DNA of 64,000 nucleotides, from the NCBI GenBank assembly GCA_947481685.1, contig CANKHA010000009.1, positions 25,686 through 89,685 on the forward strand, written 5' to 3'. Origin of the DNA: Bradyrhizobiaceae bacterium (GTDB lineage Bacteria > Pseudomonadota > Alphaproteobacteria > Rhizobiales > Xanthobacteraceae). The position numbers were made by a program, and so were the translations under genes. Each line of letters begins with the position of its first letter. Position 1 is the stretch's first letter. This document shows, piece after piece, positions 18,923 to 26,755 of the stretch. A model generated the notes under the pieces. It made no database searches, was not told the DNA's origin, and saw nothing but the letters and a program-made list of their open reading frames with translations.

Positions 18923-19007
18923 GCCCCTGTGGCGGAATTGGTAGACGCGCCTGACTCAAAATCAGGTTCCGCAAGGAGTGCTGGTTCGATTCCGGCCAGG
19001 GGCACCA
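18923..19007 (+). tRNA. tRNA-Leu (anticodon CAA)
   Basis: The acceptor stem gcccctg (18923-18929) pairs with caggggc (18997-19003), followed by encoded ACCA. The D-arm ggcggaattggtagacgc, an anticodon stem cctga/tcagg with loop ctcaaaa (anticodon CAA), a long variable arm and the T-loop ggttcgattcc are all present. The long variable arm is typical of class II tRNA-Leu. Total 85 bases including CCA. Confidence 0.97.
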
Positions 19008-19052
19008 ATCACTCTTTCATCGTCGTGGGATCCGGGATCGTCGCGCCGGAGA

Positions 19053-20087
19053 TCAACCACCGATCAGCTTCTTGTATTGTTCGATCACGTCTTTCGGCGT
19101 CGTGGCCGCGCGCTGCAGCAGCTTGATAATCCCATCGCCGTCCAGCGAGCTGACCTCGAGGCCCACTTTGTTAACGTCGGCGATGAACGCCTTGTCCTTG
19201 CACATCTGCATGAATGCGGTCTTCAGCGCGGCCGCGCGATCGGCGGGAATGTCGGGAGGCGCCAGCATCGGCATCGCCATGAAGAATGCGAGCTCGGCGA
19301 ATTCGATCAGGGCCAGAGCGTTCGGAGTCTTCGCAAGCTCGCGTCCCGTCGGCACATCGGGGAAATCCTTGAGCCGCGTCGTGCGCCCGAACTGGATGAG
19401 CGGACGCAGTTTATGGGCGTCCCACAGCGCCTGCTGACCGGCGCGGCTCGATCCATAGCCGATGACCTGGCCATCGACTTCACCCCTCTGCATCGCCAGG
19501 AAAATATTCGTGGCGCCGGGATAACCGCTCACCATGTCGATCTTGAGGCCCAGCACGTCTTTCGCGATGGCGGCGAAATGGCGATTGCTCGATCCGGCAT
19601 TGCCGCCACCCATGCGGGTCTGCACGCCGGGCTTATCCAGATCCGCCACGGTTTTCGCGGGGTGATCGGCATTGATCAGCAACAGATAAGCATCGTCGCT
19701 GTAGGACGACATGCTGCCGAGCCAGTTGAATTTCAGAGGATCGAACCGCGCATTGGGGTCGCCCTGGATCGCCAGTTGCGCGACGGAGCGCTCGATCACC
19801 GCCAGCGTGAGGCCGTCATTGTCGGCCTTGTCCGCATAAAGACGGTTGGCGACAACGAGGCCGCCCGCGCTTGGCAGGTTTTGCACGACGACTGAGGGAT
19901 GGCCTGGAATGTAATTGCCGAGATAGCGCGCCATCAAGCGCGCGGAGATGTCATAGTTACCTCCCGGCGGCAAACCGACGATGACCCTGATGATCTTGCC
20001 CTTGTAGAATTCCTCGACCGTTTGCGCCGCAGCGGGACCGGTGAAAATGGCTATCAAACAGAAAACCGCCGCCAGGGCGGACTGCAT
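19053..20087 (-). CDS. TctC/Bug-family solute receptor
   Basis: Periplasmic binding protein of the tripartite tricarboxylate transporter receptor family, about 344 residues. Signal peptide MQSALAAVFCLIAIFTGPAAA is followed by the mature start QTVEEFYKGK. Family features are GGNYDISARLMARYLG, a VVVQNLPSAGGLVVANRLY segment and MGGGNAGSSNRHFAAIA. No membrane subunits are adjacent, so it is an orphan receptor that may share another transporter or act in signalling. It resembles the receptor at 44.9 kb (both open TVEEFY.GK). It is divergent from the dioxygenase gene across about 210 bases. Starts upstream at GTG 20105 are possible. Confidence 0.9.
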   Translation of the reverse strand: MQSALAAVFCLIAIFTGPAAAQTVEEFYKGKIIRVIVGLPPGGNYDISARLMARYLGNYIPGHPSVVVQNLPSAGGLVVANRLYADKADNDGLTLAVIERSVAQLAIQGDPNARFDPLKFNWLGSMSSYSDDAYLLLINADHPAKTVADLDKPGVQTRMGGGNAGSSNRHFAAIAKDVLGLKIDMVSGYPGATNIFLAMQRGEVDGQVIGYGSSRAGQQALWDAHKLRPLIQFGRTTRLKDFPDVPTGRELAKTPNALALIEFAELAFFMAMPMLAPPDIPADRAAALKTAFMQMCKDKAFIADVNKVGLEVSSLDGDGIIKLLQRAATTPKDVIEQYKKLIGG

Positions 20088-20298
20088 TTTGCAGTGAAAA
20101 AACACCCAGGAATTTTTCCAAAGAATATGTCTTCAAAACCGTTCCCCCTCCCATGTGGCATCCTCCCGCAAGTTTAGACTTTTAACCGCTCCGTACAAAC
20201 CTGCGTGACTTTACCCGAAGCAGGCGGTCGGGGGTATTCACCCGCATTGTGGCATCGCGTACAATGGGTCAGGGGAAACGCAAGCTATCGAGGTCGCA

Positions 20299-21159
20299 GT
20301 GCAAAATACCACCATCGACGTTCGTCCTGTCGCTTCTGCCGTTGGCGCCGAAATTCACAATGTGGATCTGACAAATCCCTTGCAGGACCGGACATACCAG
20401 GAAATCCGCAACGCCCTGAACGAGCATGGCGTCATCTTCTTTCGCGACCAGAACCTCACGCCGGCCCAGCATCTGGCTTTCACCGCGCGCTTCGGTGAGG
20501 TCGAGCACGACGATTCGAACTCAATGACCGCGGTGCCCGGTTTTCCGATGATCGGCGAAGTGCGCAAGGAGCCGGAGGCGACCCGCAACATCGGCGGCAA
20601 CTGGCACAGCGACCATTCCTTCGATCCGCTGCCGCCGCTCGGCGCTGTCCTGCTGGCGCGCGAGCTTCCGGAGTATGGCGGCGATACGTTGTTCGCCAGC
20701 ATGTATGCGGCCTATGACGCTTTATCCGACGGCCTCAAGAAAACGCTCGACGGGTTGAACGCGGTGCACAGCAAAACGCAGGCGTTCGTCGCGCTTCCAA
20801 AGGACCGGCAGGTCAGCGCCGAGGAGCATGCAGAGGTGAAACAGAAATTCGCTGCGCGGGAGGCCGTGCATCCGGTTGCGCCCCGGCATCCGGAGAGCGG
20901 CCGCCGTGTGCTGTTCGTCAATCCTAACTACACCGTTCGCTTCGAAGGCTGGACCGATAAAGAGAGCCGGCCGCTTCTGGATTATCTGTTCCAGCACGCA
21001 CAACGGCCGGAATTCACCTATCGCTTCCAGTGGCGCGAGGGCTCGATGGCCTTCTGGGACAACCGGTCGGTCTGGCATTACGCGCTCAACGATTACCACG
21101 GCACGCGACGCCTGATGCATCGCATCTGCGTCAAGGGCAACGGCTTCGGCAACGGATAG
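20299..21159 (+). CDS. TauD/TfdA-family Fe(II)/2-oxoglutarate dioxygenase
   Basis: A 286-residue cytoplasmic dioxygenase. Iron ligands are His103 and Asp105 in NWHSDHSF and the distal His267 in NDYHGTRR, with the 2-oxoglutarate arginine just after. The N-terminal VGAEIHNVDL and VIFFRDQNL are standard for the family. Family members hydroxylate taurine, 2,4-D, alkyl sulfates and similar compounds; the substrate is not readable here. Start GTG at 20299, with gagg upstream. The divergent orphan TctC receptor may deliver its substrate, an inference from position only. Confidence 0.9.
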   Translation: MQNTTIDVRPVASAVGAEIHNVDLTNPLQDRTYQEIRNALNEHGVIFFRDQNLTPAQHLAFTARFGEVEHDDSNSMTAVPGFPMIGEVRKEPEATRNIGGNWHSDHSFDPLPPLGAVLLARELPEYGGDTLFASMYAAYDALSDGLKKTLDGLNAVHSKTQAFVALPKDRQVSAEEHAEVKQKFAAREAVHPVAPRHPESGRRVLFVNPNYTVRFEGWTDKESRPLLDYLFQHAQRPEFTYRFQWREGSMAFWDNRSVWHYALNDYHGTRRLMHRICVKGNGFGNG

Positions 21160-21270
21160 CGTTTCCCGATTTCGGATTCAATTTTCAAACAGCCATAGCT
21201 CCGCAGGCCCGGGTTTTGACGGCGCGGGCTTCGCCGGTCTCATTTTTCCTTCTTCCCCCACATAAGGGGA

Positions 21271-21384
21271 GTGGAGCGCCGAGAAGGCGCATCAACAATT
21301 CACGCTGCGCAACCAAGCTTGCGAGGCCTGCCTGCGCATGCGTGGACATCCTTTTTCAGGATGCCGCGCCTCTCGGCGCTCCAC
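21271..21384. repeat. inverted repeat, about 20-base arms around 75 bases
   Basis: Arm gtggagcgccgagaaggcgc (21271-21290) is complementary to gcgcctctcggcgctccac (21366-21384) except for one extra base. The 75-base interior is unique within the window and contains tgcctgcgcatgcgtgg. It could be a transcribed structured element or a miniature mobile repeat. Confidence 0.75.
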
Positions 21385-21647
21385 TGCGACGGTTTGTCGG
21401 TTCGGGACCGTGCTTCCGGGCGCGGATCGTTGAAGCTTTCGCCTCGTCATCTCCGCACCACTTCCAGCCATTGAAGGCAGCCCCACGTAATTGGAGCGGA
21501 CGGCGACCCGAACCACCCCGGGGATAGCTTGCGAGGCATATCCGCAGGCGCCGCACCAGCCGGCGGCGGGCTTGCCCGCTTCCGGCCCAGTTAAGTCGCT
21601 CCACTCAATGACGCCTCATGAGAGCGCCCCTTAGCGAGCGAGGTGAT

Positions 21648-21685
21648 AGGAACATAATCCTGCAATAAGGCAGGATTATGTTCCT
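21648..21685. repeat. perfect 16-bp hairpin at island edge
   Basis: aggaacataatcctgc (21648-21663) and its exact complement (21670-21685) flank a 6-base loop aataag. The AT-rich stem and lack of a T-run make it more like a recombinase or regulator site than a terminator. It lies about 190 bases from the 3' end of the DUF3800 gene. Its role is unknown. Confidence 0.8.
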
Positions 21686-21874
21686 AATTCTGTCGTTGAC
21701 ACACACCCACAAAGTGTAGTGTTTTCAGCACCTTGGCAGGACCGTTTGCTTTAAGTCTTTGGAATCACTACCGTATAAGCGAGCGCTAGGGACCCGACAG
21801 TTCGAAGCCATTCCCTCGGGCATGAGACTCGGCTTGCCCGGTACCGTCGGAAGGCGGTGTAGGCTGTAGGGCCC

Positions 21875-22726
21875 CTAGCGCTTCTTCTCTCTGTGCAACT
21901 GAATGTATCGAGGCGGCTCATAAGGTGAGCCGTCGCGATGAACAACAGTGAAGCGGCGCAGACTGTATTTCGTTGTTTCAAATGGTTTAAACACTTTGGC
22001 CTTGTTCAAAATGTAGTCGCACATTTCTTTACGGGCCTTATTCGCATCGGGCTGGTCGTAATGACCGTTTAATTTGTAGGCCAGCGCGCCGATGCAAATA
22101 TCTACGACTTGCAAAGCTTGGCATCGTTCTGGGTCGTCCCAAGCCAGCCGCCTAAAGGGCCACACTCGGGTGTCACCATGTTTGCGTGCGCCTAAGTTCA
22201 TGATATCTCGCGCCGCGCTGAGACTATGCTCTTCGCTTGTAGATCGTCGATCTAGGTAGATGTGGAATAGATTGTCTTTGAATCTCTTTCCAATCTGAGC
22301 GGCGCAGAGAAAATAGATTTCCTTATCAAAGCCTATCTCTATGTTGCCTTCGCCTGTTGCTCTGAGACTTTTTTTAGTGGTGTCCACTACGAGGCAGGAT
22401 AGATCAACGTGTTTGTCGGTTTTAAGAAAACCGTGCTTCACCTCAAATCGCCAGAAGGCATCAAAGACCTTTTTATAAGCCTCGATGTTGTAAGCATTGA
22501 CCTTTGTCCACTTGATAACGCGCGGTTCGCCTTTATCGTTGAACGGCGCAATCATGGGGTCTCGCGCGTCGATGATATCTCTTTCAAAAAGCTCGACATG
22601 GCTGTGGGGAACGATTATTCCGCCGAGCACTAGGTACTGCCATTTCGTTTGGCTGCTTTCATCTATATAAACGTTGCAGAACTTATCTGCTTCGTGTGGC
22701 TCCGCTACCCAAGGTTTTCGAGGCAT
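21875..22726 (-). CDS. DUF3800 domain-containing protein
   Basis: A 283-residue cytoplasmic protein. The N-terminal NVYIDESSQTKWQYLVLGGIIVP (Asp in YIDES), the middle IYLDRRST and the C-terminal QALQVVDICIGALAYKLNG (QVVD) give the spaced acidic residues of DUF3800, proposed from structure prediction to be RNase H-like. Function is unproven; members are frequent in defence and mobile regions. ATG at 22726 is chosen, with a TTG five codons earlier as alternative; neither has a clear ribosome site. The gene is visibly AT-richer than its neighbours, suggesting transfer. Confidence 0.85.
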   Translation of the reverse strand: MPRKPWVAEPHEADKFCNVYIDESSQTKWQYLVLGGIIVPHSHVELFERDIIDARDPMIAPFNDKGEPRVIKWTKVNAYNIEAYKKVFDAFWRFEVKHGFLKTDKHVDLSCLVVDTTKKSLRATGEGNIEIGFDKEIYFLCAAQIGKRFKDNLFHIYLDRRSTSEEHSLSAARDIMNLGARKHGDTRVWPFRRLAWDDPERCQALQVVDICIGALAYKLNGHYDQPDANKARKEMCDYILNKAKVFKPFETTKYSLRRFTVVHRDGSPYEPPRYIQLHREKKR

Positions 22727-22820
22727 GTCCAAAGAATCCAAGGATCAATACGACAAGAAGGAAACGGCTGCTCGTCTGAGAGAGCTGTGGCGCAATAGCG
22801 ACCCCAAAAGGGGTCGGTAG
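22725..22820 (+). CDS. possible 31-residue ORF divergent to DUF3800
   Basis: An ATG at 22725 opens a 31-codon frame, MSKESKDQYDKKETAARLRELW then RNSDPKRGR, ending at TAG 22820. It is hydrophilic, charged and helix-prone, and resembles in style the very short ETAxRxxE-type proteins of rhizobial genomes. Its ATG overlaps the DUF3800 start on the other strand, because catg holds an ATG on both strands. A gagg lies very close before the ATG and aagg lies 11 bases before it. The end of the frame holds the hairpin gacccc-aaaa-ggggtc (22800-22815), which could be a terminator instead. Speculative. Confidence 0.3.
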   Translation: MSKESKDQYDKKETAARLRELWRNSDPKRGR

Positions 22821-22938
22821 TCCGCCCAAAAAAAAGTAACTGGGATGCCCCCATCATTGTGGGGGTGTAATGCAAAAGAACGACGACCAAATAAAAAAAC
22901 GCGACCTTCGCCACGCTTTTTCATTTCATACCGCTCCC

Positions 22939-24053
22939 CTACCTCACCGGTGCGCCGCTCACGACCTTGAACTTCTGCAGGCGTTTTCCTTCGAACACCT
23001 CCGTTGTGTAGACATTGCCCTTGGAGTCGATGGCGATGTTGTGCACGCCGAAGAAGAAGCTCGCGCCGCTGCCAATCGTGTCGATGATCTCGCCATCGGA
23101 ACGCCGCACCAGCCGCATCTCCTCATTGGTGCCGTCGACCATCAGGAAGAAACTCTGCTCGCGGTCGGCCCACAAATAGAGATCCCAGGCGGAGCCGGAT
23201 GATTTGGTGTCGGTCAGGTAGCGCCATTCCTTCACGAAGGTGCCGTCTTTCTGGAACACCTGCACGCGATCGTTGATGCGGTCGCAGACGTAGACCAGCC
23301 CGTCGTTGGCGATCTTCACGCAATGCACCGGATTGGCGAAGTCTTGGGAGGGCGGCGCTTTCGGATCGTATTTGTAGGCGCCCTCGGCGGGGAGGCCGTC
23401 GGCCGGAGGCTTGCCGTAAGCGCCCAGTGCCGCTTGTAGGCGCCGGTCGTCATATCAAACACAATCACGCGGTGGTTGCCGTAACCGTCGGCGACATAAA
23501 CTTCGTTGGCCGGCTTGTCGAACCAGACGTCGGCAGGCTTGCCCAGCCGCGTCAGATCCTTGTCGCCGGTGAGCGGCCCGTTCTTGCCGATCTGCATCAT
23601 GAACTTGCCGTCGTGGCTGAACTTGAGGATGGCGCCATCCTCCTTGCCGTTGCCGCCGAACCAGACATTGCCGTCGGGATCGATGCGCATGCCGTGTTCC
23701 TGCGTCGGCCAGTCATAGCCTTCGCCCGGCCCGCCCCAGGCCTGCACCACGTTGCCTTCCGGATCGAACTCGATCACCGCAGGAGCCGGGCGGCAGCACT
23801 TGCCGGCGTTGTTGGCGGCGTTGCTTTCCTGCCGCGACAGGCTGCGCGGGCGCTGCATGATCCAGACATGATCCGTGTCGTCGACGGCAACGCCGGCGAC
23901 CTGTCCGAGCATCCAGCTGTTCGGCAATTTCTTCGGCCAGAACGGATCGACCTCGAACTTCGGCGTCTCTGCCGCCGAAGCCATGATCGCGCAGACGAGC
24001 AACAATGGCGCTGCGAGAATCCCGCAACGCAACAAACGCCGTGCCTTTGGCAT
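22939..24053 (-). pseudogene. frameshifted NHL-type beta-propeller protein
   Basis: Two adjoining frames together make one secreted six-bladed beta-propeller, resembling peptidyl-alpha-hydroxyglycine lyase-like NHL proteins. The N-part starts at 24053 (agggagggg upstream) with signal peptide MPKARRLLRCGILAAPLLL and ends around YKRHW. The C-part resumes with GAYGKPP... and continues through HCVKIANDGLVYVCDR and VHNIAIDSKGNVYTTE to KVVSGAPVR. The break is at about 23423-23425, where the coding strand reads tgggcgct and one more G (tggggcgct) restores the frame. It may be a true mutation or a sequencing error. No other stop or damage is visible. Confidence 0.82.
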
Positions 24054-24353
24054 GCGCCCCTCCCTGATGTTTTTTATGGAGGGTATCCTAGGCACCAAAT
24101 GTCGCAGGGCAAGGCTGCCGTGTGACACGGCGATTTCACAGTTCGGGCTTGTGGGCGCGCCTCCTATCTCAGTTTAAGCGAGAGGTGGACGAGCGTAGCG
24201 AGCCGCGTTCGGCACACGCTGTTCATAACACTCCCAAGACCGCAGCCGGCATGGATCTTCCCTCTAAGCCAATGAAAAACAATAGAAAATACCTATCATC
24301 TATTCAGCACGCAATTCGTTTTTCAAAAGGCTTTGGAACTTAACCGAAAAGTC

Positions 24354-24382
24354 TTGCACTTTTTTCAATAAGTTCGTATAAG
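24354..24382 (+). promoter_or_regulatory. near-consensus sigma-70 promoter
   Basis: ttgcac (24354-24359) and tataag (24377-24382) are 17 bases apart, and the start codon of the next gene is 31 bases after the -10. The flanks are AT-rich. The remainder of the stretch from 24054 to 24353 holds no recognisable gene. Confidence 0.65.
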
Positions 24383-24412
24383 GTTTCATTAGCGCCAAAA
24401 CACGAGGTCGTC

Positions 24413-25051
24413 ATGACAAACGTTTTCAAGCGCCCCGAAAAGAAGTCCCGCAAGTCTGAATTGTTCGCATTCGCCGTAAAAGCCTTGGAAGACGCCGGCT
24501 ACACAGTCGAGCGTATCGAACGCGCCGGCAAAGGCAGCGTTCGCAAGATCATCAAGGACGGAAAGAGCCAAGTCGCCACCATCCGCACGTCGCAGGACGC
24601 GTGGATCGCCTTTCCCCGTAACCGGCAGGACACGGGTTGGAAGACCCTGGAAGGAGCCGATGTGGTGGTGGCGGCTTCGGTCGATGACAAGATCAACCCG
24701 CGCTACGCCAAAATCCACCTCATCCCGGCGAAGGAAATGACAGCCCGATTCGATCGCGCGAGAGACAAGAAGCTGAAAGCCGGTCACGTTGTGCCCAAGA
24801 ACCGCGGCGTATGGTTGTCGCTCTACAACGAGGAGGCCCAAGAGCCGGTAAACCTCGTGGGGGCGGGTGCCGGACTGAAATTTCCACCTATCGCAACGTT
24901 TCCCCTCAACGGCGCGTTGAGCGCGCTGACACCTGTGCGAAGCATCATGGAGCCGCCGAACGAGCGGTTCACCATCGCTGACGCTAAGCGGAAGCTGTCA
25001 GCGTTCTACGGCGTGCCCGAAGAGGCAATCACCATCAGCATCACCCACTAA
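24413..25051 (+). CDS. hypothetical protein, 212 residues
   Basis: No named family recognised. The start ATG follows cacgaggtcgtc. The basic N-terminus MTNVFKRPEKKSRKSELF leads into a mixed alpha/beta domain with RKIIKDGKSQVATIRTSQD, AWIAFPRNRQDTGW, VVVAASVDDKINPR and KIHLIPAKEM. Then follow GVWLSLYNEEAQEPVNLVG and a C-terminal FTIADAKRKLSAFYG. The lone basic/acidic pattern KDGK...IRTSQDAW...W is faintly like endonuclease-fold proteins, but I cannot place it. It has its own strong promoter and is monocistronic, flanked by the broken propeller gene and a repeat. Confidence 0.75.
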   Translation: MTNVFKRPEKKSRKSELFAFAVKALEDAGYTVERIERAGKGSVRKIIKDGKSQVATIRTSQDAWIAFPRNRQDTGWKTLEGADVVVAASVDDKINPRYAKIHLIPAKEMTARFDRARDKKLKAGHVVPKNRGVWLSLYNEEAQEPVNLVGAGAGLKFPPIATFPLNGALSALTPVRSIMEPPNERFTIADAKRKLSAFYGVPEEAITISITH

Positions 25052-25073
25052 ACGAAAACGCTCCTCACCCAAA

Positions 25074-25100
25074 CCCTCTTCCCGTAAGAACGGGAGAGGG
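25074..25100. repeat. REP-like hairpin (cttcccgt ... acgggag)
   Basis: ccctcttcccgt (25074-25085) pairs with acgggagaggg (25090-25100), around a short loop. It is preceded by ctcacccaaa. The stem and flank resemble the common rhizobial intergenic repeat of ccctctcccg type, and a related sequence lies between cysI and cysJ. It may also act as a terminator for the gene ending at 25051. Confidence 0.65.
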
Positions 25101-25150
25101 AGTAGCGACACTTGGGCGAGCGCTGAACACCTCTGCGATGAGCGGAGCGT

Positions 25151-25738
25151 CTAATGCACCAGCTGAACCGCACCGAAGCCGTCGCGGGACAAGTGCTCAT
25201 AGAGGATCGCCGAGCCGATCAGGATCAGGCAGAGCCCGCCCAACCGCTCCGCGATCTTTCCCGCACGCAAGCCGATCTGATGCCCGGCCATGATGCCGAT
25301 CGTCACCATGATGAAGGTGGCCGCGCCGATCATGCCCGCCACGATCCAGATATCGACGTCGAGGAAAGCCAGGGTGGCGCCCACGGCCATCGCGTCGATG
25401 CTGGTGCCGATCGCGGTGAGGATCAGCACATGCAATTTGTGATGCTCGTGCTGTTCAACCGCTTCTTCCTGAAAGCTCTCGAAGATCATGTGGCCACCGA
25501 CCAGCGCAAGAATGCCGAAGGCAATCCAGTGATCGACAGCGGTGATGAAGCTCGATGCCGCGAGACCGATCAGCCAGCCGATCAGCGGCGTGATGGTTTC
25601 GATGACACCGAAGAGTGCACCGATGCGCAGGGCCGTAGTGAAGCGCGGCTTGCGCATCGCAACGCCCTTGCCGATCGCCGCCGCAAAGGCGTCGGTCGAC
25701 ATGCTGAAGGCGAGAACGCTGTTCGAGAGGAAGCTCAT
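25151..25738 (-). CDS. mntP: manganese efflux pump
   Basis: Inner-membrane Mn(II) exporter, 195 residues, six hydrophobic spans. It carries the twin family motifs SMSTDAFAAAIGKG near the N-terminus and TSIDAMAVGATLAF in the second half, each with the conserved Asp. The His-rich cytosolic loop EEAVEQHEHHKLH lies between them. The start at 25738 has ggag five bases upstream. A yybP-ykoY-type riboswitch precedes it, so expression should rise with manganese. Confidence 0.95.
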   Translation of the reverse strand: MSFLSNSVLAFSMSTDAFAAAIGKGVAMRKPRFTTALRIGALFGVIETITPLIGWLIGLAASSFITAVDHWIAFGILALVGGHMIFESFQEEAVEQHEHHKLHVLILTAIGTSIDAMAVGATLAFLDVDIWIVAGMIGAATFIMVTIGIMAGHQIGLRAGKIAERLGGLCLILIGSAILYEHLSRDGFGAVQLVH

Positions 25739-25800
25739 GATCGCTCCGCACCGGCATGCCAAATACATCCTGCCAAGCTGCCGGAATGCGCTTGTGGAAT

Positions 25801-25896
25801 GTATTGGTCTGGCCAAACGCAGAGCGTCGATTCAACCATGTGCGATGCCGCACAAGTATGTTGGCTGAATCCCGAAGGAGGCTACTCCCCAATCAC
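25801..25896 (-). promoter_or_regulatory. yybP-ykoY manganese riboswitch
   Basis: On the minus strand, gattggggagtagcc opens the aptamer (ggggagtag is the invariant block, 25890-25882) and tttggccagacc closes it. P1 is made by gattgg (25894-25889) and ccaat (25807-25803). Downstream, ccggca can pair with tgccgg just before the mntP ribosome site (ggag), giving a plausible expression platform. The location before mntP matches the known regulon. Confidence 0.88.
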
Positions 25897-25976
25897 GCGC
25901 GGAAAATAAACGGGATCGGAAGCGCGCACAACAAACATGTTTGCTGTTGCGAATTAGTACTATTGGCACATCTTGG

Positions 25977-26570
25977 TTATTGGCACATGGCGCGGGTGAC
26001 GAAGGACTGGATCTCGCAATCGCCCGGTTCCTGCTTTCCGGAGAGCCAGGCGCGCGCCGGGCACTTTTGCGCAGACTGAATCTCCAAACTTGAACCCGAC
26101 GCAAAACCTTTGGCTTTGCACACCACCTCCGCGGCCTTCCGGCAATCGGGCGCGCCGTTTTCCGCCTTCATGCAGCGTTCGCGTCCGTCGATCATTCGTG
26201 CATTGGGAAACTTCGCGATGGCATCCGCCGCGTCTCTTGCGGCGCCCGCCGCATCCCTGGCGGCATCGGACGCGCCCTTGGCCACGCCGCCGGCGCTTTC
26301 GCCGAAATTGCCGAGGCTTTCGCGCGCGCCGTCGACGTTCTGGTTGAACCGTCCGAACGAATCCTTGAACCAGCGGCCCATGCTGTCGAGCATTCCCGGC
26401 TGATGTGGCGGCGCCGCTTCGCCCGCCTGCGAACTCGCGGCGGGTTTTGATTCCTGCGCGATGGCATCGAGGCTCGCAAACAGCAGCATGCCACCCAAGG
26501 CGGCGCACAAGGCGGCAACGCCGATGCGTTTCAGCAAGCCTGTCCGAATTCTTTTCTTACTGCTGATCAT
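25977..26570 (-). CDS. secreted hypothetical protein with Cys-rich C-terminus
   Basis: 197 residues, no named family. A basic N-terminus (MISSKKRIRTGLLKR) and signal helix to about residue 39 (LDAIAQ) predict export. The middle is an Ala/Asp/Gly-rich helical repeat (ARDAAGAARDAADAIAKF). The C-terminal 70 residues contain six cysteines (RERCMK, DCRK, VCKA, KCPA, DCEI, MCQ), likely three disulfides. Similar proteins occur in Bradyrhizobium relatives. Its upstream region has three near copies of ggcgttctg (26575-26600). Confidence 0.8.
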   Translation of the reverse strand: MISSKKRIRTGLLKRIGVAALCAALGGMLLFASLDAIAQESKPAASSQAGEAAPPHQPGMLDSMGRWFKDSFGRFNQNVDGARESLGNFGESAGGVAKGASDAARDAAGAARDAADAIAKFPNARMIDGRERCMKAENGAPDCRKAAEVVCKAKGFASGSSLEIQSAQKCPARAWLSGKQEPGDCEIQSFVTRAMCQ

Positions 26571-26706
26571 GGGCGTTCTGGGCGTTCTGGGCGTTCCGGC
26601 GAAGCAAAGGAATTACGCCACCGCGTTTCCGCACGCGCCGAAGGTCGGCCGATTCCGTGGCAAATTTGAGGACACTGACGCGCCGGCCGACTCACATGAT
26701 ACATCG

Positions 26707-26755
26707 GCGCATGATCTTATCCGAAAACCGGTTCCCACTTTTCGGGATCATGCGC
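26707..26755. repeat. dispersed palindromic repeat, copy 2
   Basis: Arms gcgcatgatc (26707-26716) and gatcatgcgc (26746-26755) flank ttatccgaaaaccggttccc. It has the same core as the 4.2 kb copy. The last base overlaps the stop codon of the YqaA-type gene. Confidence 0.85.

Larger units (their letters stand above)
21160..21874. other. 715-base gene-poor stretch with inverted repeats
   Basis: No ORF here has a family-like protein. The open frames (for example near 21271-21527 on both strands) are short, Arg/Pro/Ser-rich and mutually antisense. It holds an inverted repeat at 21271-21384 and a perfect hairpin at 21648-21685, each listed separately. The last 200 bases are AT-richer than the flanks and lead into the DUF3800 gene. 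Confidence 0.6.

Noticed and set aside
18775..19008. Frame through the tRNA-Leu region
   Set aside because: It overlaps the tRNA and reads its stem sequences; a chance frame.
21030..21600. Open frames around the dioxygenase 3' end and the gene-poor stretch
   Set aside because: Mutually overlapping frames on both strands, low-complexity composition, no ribosome sites; treated as non-coding.
22848..22865. Hairpin ccccca-tcattg-tggggg as a terminator
   Set aside because: The nearest T-run on either strand is not adjacent to the stem; function cannot be assigned.
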